Source of the DNA: Poteriospumella lacustris
Lineage: Eukaryota > Sar > Chrysophyceae > Chromulinales > Dinobryaceae
Direction of reading: 5' to 3'
Length of the DNA: 30,039 bases
NCBI GenBank assembly: GCA_008000375.1
Contig: SMOI01000368.1
Span: 1 to 30,039, forward strand
Part shown: positions 18,348 to 26,332 of the stretch, piece after piece
How the letters are laid out: each line of letters begins with the position of its first letter
Numbering within the stretch: the stretch's first letter is position 1
The notes under the pieces: model-generated
Database searches by the model: none
What the model saw: the letters and a program-made list of their open reading frames with translations, nothing else
What the model was told of the DNA's origin: nothing
Position numbers and translations under genes: made by a program

Positions 18348-19577
18348 ATGCTTCAACCACGAGCACAGTCGGATGATGCCGGCCCTTCTCATCATCCCAT
18401 AGCCATGGTGCTCGATTTATGTCTGTACCGCGTGGTGACGGAGGGTTGTGGAGGTCGAGTCTTACCATTTGGGGTTCGACAGATGATCAAGGACTATGCC
18501 TGGGTGTCGTTTGATAACAAGACAATACGAGAAGCAGTGCGACTGTGGTGCCGCAACCGGGCGAAAGCCCTGGAGCAGTACGGTGAGATCAACGATTGGG
18601 ATGTGTCCAAGGTGACCAACATGGCCTCGCTCTTCCATAAAACCAAGTTCAACGACCGCATAGATCGTTGGGATGTGCGACATGTGACGTCCATGAACGA
18701 TATGTTTTATGACGCGACTGCATTCAATCAACCGTTGGATACGTGGAATGTGGGCCGTGTCACCACGATGCGTTGTATGTTCCGAGGTGCCATGTCGTTT
18801 AACCAGCCATTGGACACCTGGGACATGAGCCAAGTCACCACTGTGAGTCAGATGTTCTTCCACGTTTCGTCATTCAACCAGCCATTGTCCTCCTGGAATA
18901 TGAGCCAGGTCACCGATATGAGTCAAATGTTTGAAGGAACGACTTGCTTCAATCAACCACTGTCGACGTGGGATGTGAGCCAGGTCACCAATATGAAGAG
19001 CATGTTCTGTGGCGTCTTGTCGTTCAACCAGCCGTTAGACACCTGGTGTGTACAGAACGTCCAGGACATGCGGTTCATGTTTTTCAGGGCCTCTTCGTTC
19101 AATCAGTCGTTGTCAACGTGGATTGTTCGTCAGGTCACAGCCATGAATGGCATGTTTGGTGGCGCTACCGTGTTCAATCAGCCGTTAGCCACGTGGGATG
19201 TTCGCCAAGTGACGGATATGAGTTATCTTTTCAGCCGAGCAGAGGCGTTTAATCAGCCGGTAGACACGTGGCATGTGGGTGAGGTGACCAATATGACGGG
19301 CATGTTTAGTCACGCACGGTCGTTCAACCAGCCGTTGGCCACCTGGGAGGTGCGTCGCGTCACGTCCATGGCCTGCATGTTCAACGGCGCGGTGTCGTTC
19401 AACCAGCCGTTATCCACGTGGGAAGTGAGACAGGTACACGATATGGGTCGGATGTTTGAAGGGGCCGTGTCCTTCAACCAGCCGTTGTCTGCCTGGGAGG
19501 TGAGACCGGTCACGAGTGTGGAAGGTATGTTTGAGGGAGCGGCGGCGTTTCAGCAATCCAGACCGGTGATTCGCTGA
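18348..19577 (+). CDS. DUF285 (BspA-like) repeat protein
   Basis: A single-exon frame of 409 residues. After about 85 non-repeat residues there are thirteen consecutive copies of a 25-residue unit with the consensus LxTWxVxxVTxMxxMFxxAxxFNQP, starting at INDWDVSKVTNM and ending in FQQSRPVIR. This is the DUF285 / Mycoplasma-BspA lipoprotein-type repeat, found in large families in algae and some bacteria and thought to form a solenoid that binds other molecules. The segment just before the repeats (TIREAVRLWC and onward) is the usual lead-in of these proteins. There is no signal peptide or membrane helix, so an intracellular location is likely. A second ATG at 18405 (ccatggtgc) has a better context and may be the true start. 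The N-terminal stretch LPFGVRQMIKDY is vaguely F-box/SOCS-like, but this is unproven. Confidence 0.9.
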   Translation: MLQPRAQSDDAGPSHHPIAMVLDLCLYRVVTEGCGGRVLPFGVRQMIKDYAWVSFDNKTIREAVRLWCRNRAKALEQYGEINDWDVSKVTNMASLFHKTKFNDRIDRWDVRHVTSMNDMFYDATAFNQPLDTWNVGRVTTMRCMFRGAMSFNQPLDTWDMSQVTTVSQMFFHVSSFNQPLSSWNMSQVTDMSQMFEGTTCFNQPLSTWDVSQVTNMKSMFCGVLSFNQPLDTWCVQNVQDMRFMFFRASSFNQSLSTWIVRQVTAMNGMFGGATVFNQPLATWDVRQVTDMSYLFSRAEAFNQPVDTWHVGEVTNMTGMFSHARSFNQPLATWEVRRVTSMACMFNGAVSFNQPLSTWEVRQVHDMGRMFEGAVSFNQPLSAWEVRPVTSVEGMFEGAAAFQQSRPVIR

Positions 19578-19580
19578 GAA

Positions 19581-19611
19581 TCGTTGCTCGTTGCTCGTTG
19601 CTCGTTGCTCG
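19581..19611. repeat. 7-bp tandem repeat (cgttgct) just after the DUF285 gene
   Basis: Four perfect copies of a 7-bp unit begin four bases after the stop codon and are followed by a run of about ten G. The position puts it at the start of the 3' UTR. Confidence 0.85.
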
Positions 19612-20723
19612 ACATTGAGGGGGGGGGGAGGTGCAGTCTTTTGTGGTCGCTGTGTCTCTGTTGGCTTCGATTGGCGTGTAGTAGTGTGGTGTATATGTGA
19701 GTTATCGTTATCAAGGGCGGGCGTGGATGATATATACGAGACAGTGGTGAGAAGAAACGTGGGGGAGGGGGATGGCGAATGCGATGACGCAGCAACGAGA
19801 AAACAATGCGCTGCCCTGCGGTTGTTGACTGCACAGGAGTGAGAGCGGAAGTGAGAGCGGAAGTGGAAGTGGAAGTGGACGTGGGAGTGGCACAGTGGGA
19901 AGGAGGAGAACGACGAAGACGACGACAGCATCAGTTAGAGAACCAAAAACACCCCCCCCCCCCAGTGTGTGTGTGTGGTGGTGGGGGGGGGCGAGCGGTG
20001 GGCGACAACATGGGATTGTGTGGCAGAGCAAGAGAGGCACATGCGACAATGAAGCGCCCAGAAGCAAGTATATATTGGTATGTGTATACATATATACGTG
20101 GACAAACAGCAAAAACAAAACACCTAGTACAACAACTATAACAACAACGACGATAATAAAAACAAAAACTGAAGTAGTGAGTCTCACAGCAGCACGTAGG
20201 CGGATCCAAACCAATCACACAGGAGTAGAAAGTGAACAGGACAAGGCAGCAAGCACACAAACACAGACAAAAGCAAACCCACAACAAAGAAAAAGAAAAG
20301 AAATAGGAAAGGCGGGTGTACGTGGCTTACTATTCACGGTGGCAGGGAAGGCGGGGGGTGGGGCGACAGCGGTTCTGGATACGACGCACTGTAACTGTAC
20401 CTCTGGCGCTTACTTCGGCAAACGGATGAAGACGCTGCTGCAGGTATCAGGCGACTACCAGGCCACTGTAAAACCAGTTGCATACCTGCCCCCCCCCCCC
20501 CGCCGTATAGAACCACACAATTACAGAACCGCTGTCTACGTACGACCGACAAACCATACCATAGCACGCGGGAAGAGGTGTTCTTGGTCCGCTGTAATGT
20601 GGATGGTGATGAGAGAAGAGAGAAGAGAAACACGGGAACAGAGAGAAAGAGACAGAGGGGAAAGAGAGAGGGGGGCAGAGAGAGAAAGGAGGACGTAGGA
20701 CGAAGACACGAAAAACTGGTTAT
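19612..20723. other. Simple-sequence-rich intergenic region between convergent genes
   Basis: The 3' ends of the DUF285 gene (plus) and the GARP gene (minus) face each other across about 1.1 kb. It holds G runs (about 19620), purine-rich ggaagt repeats (about 19850-19893), a C run of about 13 followed by a GT dinucleotide run and a G run (about 19951-19990), AT-rich tatata patches (about 20070-20096), another C run (about 20489-20501), and a GA-rich purine tract (about 20600-20700). Frames crossing it are low-complexity and read on both strands; none has support as a gene. Confidence 0.6.
20600..20700. repeat. Polypurine (GA-rich) tract in the GARP gene 3' region
   Basis: About 100 bp of nearly pure purine on plus (gagaagagagaagagaaac and similar, with gggg runs), immediately beyond the stop of the minus-strand GARP gene at 20724. 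It would be CU-rich in that transcript's 3' UTR. It mirrors the tract beyond argJ. Confidence 0.7.
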
Positions 20724-22820
20724 TTAATTGGTATTAAGCAGGAACGAAAACAACGCGTCCCCATCTAAGGCATCCAAATCAAACGTGTTCAGTTCTGACG
20801 TCGACAGGGCCGCGGGTAACATGGCCGAGGCATTGCTCACCCCACGACTGGGGTTGGCACTTCGTTGACTCATGTCGAAGTCCCCCACAGTACTGGTGTT
20901 GTTGTCCGACGTGGACCGGGAGGTGATCGAGAGATCCGTTGGATGATGCAGCAGAGACGACGCTGGCGATTTCAACAGCCCATTGGTCAAGGCGGAGTGA
21001 GGGTGACCGTGGTAACCATTGCTGGCACCGCTGTTGCTGTTGCTGTTGTTGTTGGCGTTGGTTGGTTCACCAGTGGAGGCCGTCGTGGTGGACGAGGTGG
21101 TGGAGGCGGTTAGTGGTTGATGCGAAGCCGCAAACCGATCGATGGTGTCGGATACTTCCGCGACCAAGTGAGAGAACGTCACGACATTGCTACCGGTCGA
21201 GGACAAGCGGGAGGGCAGTTGACTGTTCCCACCCATGGTACTGCCTCCATCCGATGCCAAGTCATGTAGCGTCTCCAGGTATTGGCTGGTCATGGAAATG
21301 GACCGAGAAGGAACCGCGGGGTGAGTTGCTGCTGATGATGATGCTGATGTGGTGGTGGCGGCGGTGGTGGTTGCTCCTGCTGAGGAGGAAGAGGCAGGAG
21401 TGGAATAGGATGGATGCAACGTCATCGATTGCGGTGGGCCGCTGGGTGGAGGCATCGTGTGGTCATACAGCGGTAGCGATACCGTCGGAAGAGAGCCGTA
21501 GATCATCGAATGAGGCGGTGGCCGTTGTGAGATGCTGTCGGTACTGCTCGAGGATTCCGATGTTGTTGAGGTGGAGGCAGCATTGGCCTCCGCACCCACC
21601 GCTAACGCCGCGGCCGTGGAAATAGGATTGGTCGATAGAACTACACCCAGTCCCGCCGCGGGAGTGGGGGACAAGTGATACGGTGCATACGGAGCAATCG
21701 GTGGGATCGGAGGAATCAACGGGTGGTGGTGATGGTGATGTGCTGCCGCGACGGCAGGATGGTACCAATACGCCGCGTTGGATGGATGATGATGATAGGC
21801 CATTGCCCCATCGGGTGCTCCGTGATGTGGATGGTGGTGATGGTGATGATGTGTGCCGTGCATGGACAACTGGTCTTCACGTTGCAGGAGAAGCTTACGA
21901 TGCAAATCCATCGTCGCTCGCATTTCAGACATGATACGCACCTCTGCTCGATTGGTTGCAGGTAAGAGGGGCATACCCGGTACCGATGATGCAACAGGCA
22001 TGGGGATATACCCTGACCCGTGAACCAGTTTGTGATGAGACAACTCGGACGACAAATCTCCTTTCGACGAAAGTTGTTGATTCAATAACCCATTTTCTGT
22101 GGAGGCGCGTTCCAATGTATCCACGGCCGTATTCGCACTGTCCCAGATCTTGCTTTGTACGTCCACCGAATACCGCATGAACTCTGCAAACGCCGACTGA
22201 ACCTTGATCGTGTGATGCACTTTTTGAAGGTTTTCTTTCAGTACGGCCAAGTAAGCATTGCAGCTTTTCTCAGCAGACTCCAAATCTTCTTGTGTGATGG
22301 GCTCTTCCCCATCCGCCAATTTGACCAAATCAGAAAACGGCATACGACTGGTAGAACGTGTCTCGGACAGCGGAGCAGCCGCAGGAATGATATCTTGAGC
22401 GAGAGTATCAAAGCTATCATCGATCCCACTGCATTCCATTTCATAGAACAACTTTCTGGGAAAACGCTTCCGATCTCGATACAAACGGTACTTTTGTAAA
22501 TGAGACTTCAATTGGTCTTGACTGAACGCGCCTTTTTCCACATTCATCGCCCCTTGGACTTCTTTGTTGGTGGCAAACTTTAGGCCAACATCAAACACAG
22601 CGCCAATGAAGTCCTTATGAAGAGATTCAGGCCATACAAAACGCTTCTTATTGTTGCCCATGTCACCGTGATTATCATCGTTCCCATCGTTGCTGCTTGT
22701 GGTAAAGGGCCTTTTCTTACCCAAATAAGAGCCCTGTCCTTCATCGAATATATTGGAATTGTAAGAATCGGTGCTGCGATTGACCGCCCCCGGATAATAA
22801 AAGGAAGAATGATTACTCAT
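20724..22820 (-). CDS. GARP / G2-like Myb-domain transcription factor
   Basis: A single-exon frame of 698 residues; the ATG at 22820 begins MSNHSSFYYP. Codons upstream stay open but lack an ATG. Residues 58-117 form a single Myb-like DNA-binding domain of the GARP type: KKRFVWPESLHKDFIGAV, then LKSHLQKYRLYRDRK, the diagnostic SHLQKYR third helix. Only the first of the helix Trp residues is kept, as is usual in GARP. The rest is mostly low-complexity: His-rich runs around residues 320-330 and 360-368, Pro/Tyr-rich segments, and Ser/Thr/Ala runs. The extreme C-terminus, LNTFDLDALDGDALFSFLL, is an acidic-hydrophobic stretch typical of activation domains. It is expected to be nuclear. No response-regulator receiver domain is present, so it is not a type-B ARR. 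The target genes are unknown. Confidence 0.9.
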   Translation of the reverse strand: MSNHSSFYYPGAVNRSTDSYNSNIFDEGQGSYLGKKRPFTTSSNDGNDDNHGDMGNNKKRFVWPESLHKDFIGAVFDVGLKFATNKEVQGAMNVEKGAFSQDQLKSHLQKYRLYRDRKRFPRKLFYEMECSGIDDSFDTLAQDIIPAAAPLSETRSTSRMPFSDLVKLADGEEPITQEDLESAEKSCNAYLAVLKENLQKVHHTIKVQSAFAEFMRYSVDVQSKIWDSANTAVDTLERASTENGLLNQQLSSKGDLSSELSHHKLVHGSGYIPMPVASSVPGMPLLPATNRAEVRIMSEMRATMDLHRKLLLQREDQLSMHGTHHHHHHHPHHGAPDGAMAYHHHPSNAAYWYHPAVAAAHHHHHHPLIPPIPPIAPYAPYHLSPTPAAGLGVVLSTNPISTAAALAVGAEANAASTSTTSESSSSTDSISQRPPPHSMIYGSLPTVSLPLYDHTMPPPSGPPQSMTLHPSYSTPASSSSAGATTTAATTTSASSSAATHPAVPSRSISMTSQYLETLHDLASDGGSTMGGNSQLPSRLSSTGSNVVTFSHLVAEVSDTIDRFAASHQPLTASTTSSTTTASTGEPTNANNNSNSNSGASNGYHGHPHSALTNGLLKSPASSLLHHPTDLSITSRSTSDNNTSTVGDFDMSQRSANPSRGVSNASAMLPAALSTSELNTFDLDALDGDALFSFLLNTN

Positions 22821-23331
22821 CCTGTGAAAGCCACAACGCAATAAACAATAGAATCAAACAGACAAAGCTAGGATGCCCCACAATTTCGCAAAAATGAGGA
22901 ACACAAAGAAGAAAAGAAAGAGTGAGAGAGAAAAGAAAGCAGTCAATAGCTTTTGTGAGCTCAAACCAATTATTCCACAGTTAACTTGGTATGTATGACG
23001 TTGTGCCCACCGATTGAAAATGGGCCAGGACGACCCGAAGATTCATGCCCACCCACTCGCTTTTCCCCCTCATCAAACCAGACGCACACCAAAAATTGAA
23101 ACTGCAATCTTGTACGAAATGTACTTGGAAATAGCAATACATAAGAGTATTCGAGTGTACCGGATGTTCGACAGGTTTTAGCATTTTTCGGTATACGGTG
23201 AAGTTCTCATCGTCTACTTCTAACGAAAGCAAGACAATCTCACTTTTGTTTTGCTCGTCAGATTTGCTTCAAGGCGCCATGAGAAACGTAATCGGGTTAA
23301 GAAGCTGCTTGACTTTAGATACAAGTTTTAC
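22821..23331. promoter_or_regulatory. Divergent region between GARP gene and eL19 copy 1
   Basis: The GARP promoter should lie here; eL19 copy 1 is transcribed to the right. This part is outside the inverted duplication. A minus-strand frame (22981-23232) looks vaguely protein-like but has no ATG near its beginning and no recognised family, so it was not called. Otherwise nothing stands out. Confidence 0.4.
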
Positions 23332-24402
23332 AGTTTGGGATGAGACATCTGGGACTCTGGATATCTTTACGGCACGACACACTGAACCGTGTGCCGTGTC
23401 TCCGAGCATCCGCACAAAACTCCGCATTTCCCACATTCAAATCTCGTGCTTTTCTTTGTTGGAAGAAAGCGTGTTTTTCATTTGGCAGCGTCCTTGTGGT
23501 TGGCAGCCGGCCGGCCTTTGGCAGCGTCGCCAGCAAGCTCCAGCGTTTTGGTCAATAGGCTTTCTAATTGCCATCTTTGTGAAGACTATCACACAAATTT
23601 GAGGCTAGTTATTGGTTCTATCCCGTAGTATACCATGGTAAGTCACTCGGGTCGCTGGTGAATTTCTTGTTGGCATTTTTCTGATCCTTTTTTCTTTTCT
23701 TCCAATTTCTTGTTGATCTCGAATTGATTAGGTGTCGCTTAAGGTTCAAAAGAGGTAAGAGAATCGCTCCTTTCTCGCATTTTCTCCGATCGCTCTCTAA
23801 TCTGATTCTTCGTTGCAATTGTTTTTATCAGACTTGCAGCCTCTGTGCTCAAGGTCGGCAAGAGAAAGGTCTGGATGGACCCTAACGAGGCCTCCGACAT
23901 TGCTTTGGCCAACAGCCGTCAGAATGTCCGCAAGCTCATCAAGGATGGCTTCATCGTCAAGAGACCTAACTTGATTCACTCCAAGGCTCGCCATCAAAGA
24001 CACATGGCTGCCAAGGCTAAGGGACGTCACACTGGCTTCGGTAAGAGAGAGGGTTCTCGCAACGCCCGTATGCCTTACAAGGTCCTCTGGATGAGAAGAC
24101 AGCGTGTCCTTCGCCGTCTGCTCCGAAAGTACAGAGAGGCCAAGAAGATCGACAAGCACCTTTACCACGAATTGTACTCTTCCTCCAAGGGTAACCAGTT
24201 CAAGAACAAGAGAGTGTTGATGGAGGCCATCCACGCCAAGAAGGCCGAGACTCAACGACAGAAGCTTTTGGTCGAGCAGGCCGAGGCCAGAAAGCTGAAG
24301 GCCAAGTTGAAGGCTGTTGCCAAGGCTCCTAAGGACAAGAAAGAGACTGCGGATGCCTAAGTAGTTTCCGTGCGGTATCGCACCCATCGTAAACATAACT
24401 AG
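23332..24402 (+). repeat. Inverted duplication, left arm (contains eL19 copy 1)
   Basis: About 1.07 kb pair with 24874-25925 in inverted orientation. The transcribed part (5' leader, both introns, exons and about 40 bp past the stop) is nearly identical in the two arms. Upstream of about 23560 the arms differ by substitutions and small indels. A spacer of about 470 bp separates the arms. Confidence 0.9.
23635..24360 (+). CDS. RPL19: 60S ribosomal protein eL19, copy 1
   Basis: Three exons: 23635-23637 (just the ATG), 23732-23754 and 23832-24360, with introns of 94 and 77 nt. The spliced product begins [20 protein letters not shown] and has about 184 residues. Conserved eL19 features are the [21 protein letters not shown] segment, [10 protein letters not shown], the [13 protein letters not shown] stretch, and the Lys/Glu-rich C-terminal helix that reaches the small subunit. 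It is a structural protein of the large ribosomal subunit. Codon choice is strongly biased to C-ending and AAG/GGT codons, unlike neighbouring genes, as expected for high expression. The second gene copy lies tail to tail 557 bp downstream of the stop. Confidence 0.97.
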
Positions 24403-24873
24403 CCAACACAATATACTCTTTTGTATCGTCTTTTTTCTGCTTTGACTCGAACTGCTTAGCTTTCAATTTATTTCCGACTTAAGTTTGTACCGAACACTTC
24501 AAAGAAATAGGTTGCACAGGATCAATGTGAAAGTAGTCGCATGGACTTCGACTTGGAACAATCACTTGGTAGCTGCTGGTCGAACCGGAAGCCGCAAAAA
24601 TGTGTCACAGCGCATGCAAACGTTATGCGACGAGAAGGACGCTCTGTAAACACGAATCACGAGTGCGCGTGCAACACATTTCGCAAGTGCCCGATCGTCA
24701 ACTGCGTAAGTCTGCCCATTTGTTTAAGGCAGAGACAATCAACCAACGAAATTTTCCCGAATCCATTTCAATACGACAGGGCATACCATACACACCAAAG
24801 TGATCAATGACCGAATCAACACAAATTAAGACGAGTCAACTGCATAAAAGTCGAACAAAGCGTGGAGTATGAC
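24403..24873. other. Spacer between the two eL19 copies
   Basis: About 470 bp of unique sequence separate the arms of the inverted duplication. Both 3' UTRs and polyadenylation sites must fall here or at its edges, so the two transcripts converge. No gene, tRNA or terminal repeat was recognised. Confidence 0.6.
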
Positions 24874-25925
24874 GGCTAGTTACGTTTACGATGGGTGCGG
24901 TACCGCACGGAAACTACTTAGGCATCCGCAGTCTCCTTCTTGTCCTTGGGAGCCTTGGCAACAGCCTTCAACTTGGCCTTCAGCTTTCTGGCCTCGGCCT
25001 GCTCGACCAAAAGCTTCTGTCGTTGAGTCTCGGCCTTCTTGGCGTGGATGGCCTCCATCAACACTCTCTTGTTCTTGAACTGGTTACCCTTGGAGGAAGA
25101 GTACAATTCGTGGTAAAGGTGCTTGTCGATCTTCTTGGCCTCTCTGTACTTTCGGAGCAGACGGCGAAGGACACGCTGTCTTCTCATCCAGAGGACCTTG
25201 TAAGGCATACGGGCGTTGCGAGAACCCTCTCTCTTACCGAAGCCAGTGTGACGTCCCTTAGCCTTGGCAGCCATGTGTCTTTGATGGCGAGCCTTGGAGT
25301 GAATCAAGTTAGGTCTCTTGACGATGAAGCCATCCTTGATGAGCTTGCGGACATTCTGACGGCTGTTGGCCAAAGCAATGTCGGAGGCCTCGTTAGGGTC
25401 CATCCAGACCTTTCTCTTGCCGACCTTGAGCACAGAGGCTGCAAGTCTGATAAAAACAATTGCAACGAAGAATCAGATTAGAGAGCGATCGGAGAAAATG
25501 CGAGAAAGGAGCGATTCTCTTACCTCTTTTGAACCTTAAGCGACACCTAATCAATTCGAGATCAACAAGAAATTGGAAGAAAAGAAAAAAGGATCAGAAA
25601 AATGCCAACAAGAAATTCACCAGCGACCCGAGTGACTTACCATGGTATACTACGGGATAGAACCAATAACTAGCCTCAAATTTGTGTGATAGTCTTCACA
25701 AAGATGGCAATTAGAAAGCCTATTGACCAAAACGCTGGAGGTTTTGCTGGCGACGCTGCCAAAGGCCGGCTGGCTGCCAACCACAAGGAACCAATATCGA
25801 GTTTTTGGAAGAAAGACAACCGCGAGATTTGAATGTGGGAAATGCGGAGTTTTGTGAGACACGTTCGGCGATTCAGTGTGTCGTGCCATAAAGACGTCCA
25901 GAGTCCCAGATATCCCAACCCAAAC
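24874..25925 (-). repeat. Inverted duplication, right arm (contains eL19 copy 2)
   Basis: This is the mirror partner of 23332-24402. Intron lengths (94 and 77) and sequences match exactly by eye, and only a few synonymous changes near the 3' end of the coding region were seen. The outer promoter-side portion (about 25700-25925) is visibly diverged from the left arm. Confidence 0.9.
24918..25643 (-). CDS. RPL19: 60S ribosomal protein eL19, copy 2
   Basis: Exons on minus are 25643-25641 (ATG only), 25546-25524 and 25446-24918. The encoded protein is the same as that of copy 1 over all of exon 3 (172 complete codons compared) and in exon 2. Two synonymous differences were noted near the end (a Pro and a Lys codon). 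It therefore makes the same ribosomal protein of the large subunit and shows no sign of decay. The two genes have partly different upstream sequences, so their regulation may differ. Confidence 0.97.
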
Positions 25926-26332
25926 TAATCATTAGACTGCCCGTTAGAACAGAGTTTGCATGTGCAAATCACTACTTATCAAACTATTGCAAAATGAACT
26001 TGGAAGTTGATCAGCGGACAGGCACAGCGAGAGACATTTTTGTTGATCACACAAACTATGCCTATTTTCATTACAGTTGATATGTCGGTAGTGTTTATAA
26101 GACACCCTGTTAGATAGAAAAACAAAACTCCACACCCAGGGCATAAACTCCTCCTTTCCATCACCCCAGGCGCCGAACAAATTAGTCCGCTTTGTTCTAC
26201 CTATCCTATTCGTGTAGCCACAAGCGGAACCACCAACAGAGAGAACGACCTCATTGAAACCACCAGTGCACAGCTCCTATCGTCAAGTATTTTCCTTTTT
26301 TACATCGTCGGAGAGAGACAACAACTGCCTTC
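25926..26332. other. Intergenic region between eL19 copy 2 and the NAT10-like gene
   Basis: About 400 bp, more AT-rich than the flanking genes. It should include the outer promoter of eL19 copy 2 (transcribed leftward) and the 3' UTR of the NAT10-like gene (also leftward). Frames on minus at 25944-26180 have no recognisable family. Nothing else was seen. Confidence 0.45.

Noticed and set aside
18602-19560. 75-bp periodic repeat in the DUF285 gene as a CRISPR-like array
   Set aside because: The period is exact in codons and the encoded unit is a known protein repeat; the DNA repeats are degenerate and adjacent with no spacers.
19895-20698. 267-codon plus-strand frame after the DUF285 gene
   Set aside because: It crosses C runs, GT runs and a polypurine tract; the product is low-complexity and starts without support. 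It is better explained as simple-sequence DNA.
22981-23232. Minus-strand frame of 83 codons between GARP and eL19 copy 1
   Set aside because: The composition is somewhat protein-like, but it starts at a TTG, its first ATG leaves about 67 codons, it is outside the duplicated arms, and no family was recognised. Transcript data would be needed.
23332-25925. The eL19 inverted repeat as a transposable element with terminal inverted repeats
   Set aside because: The arms consist of a host ribosomal gene with its introns, no transposase is present in the spacer, and no target-site duplication was evident.
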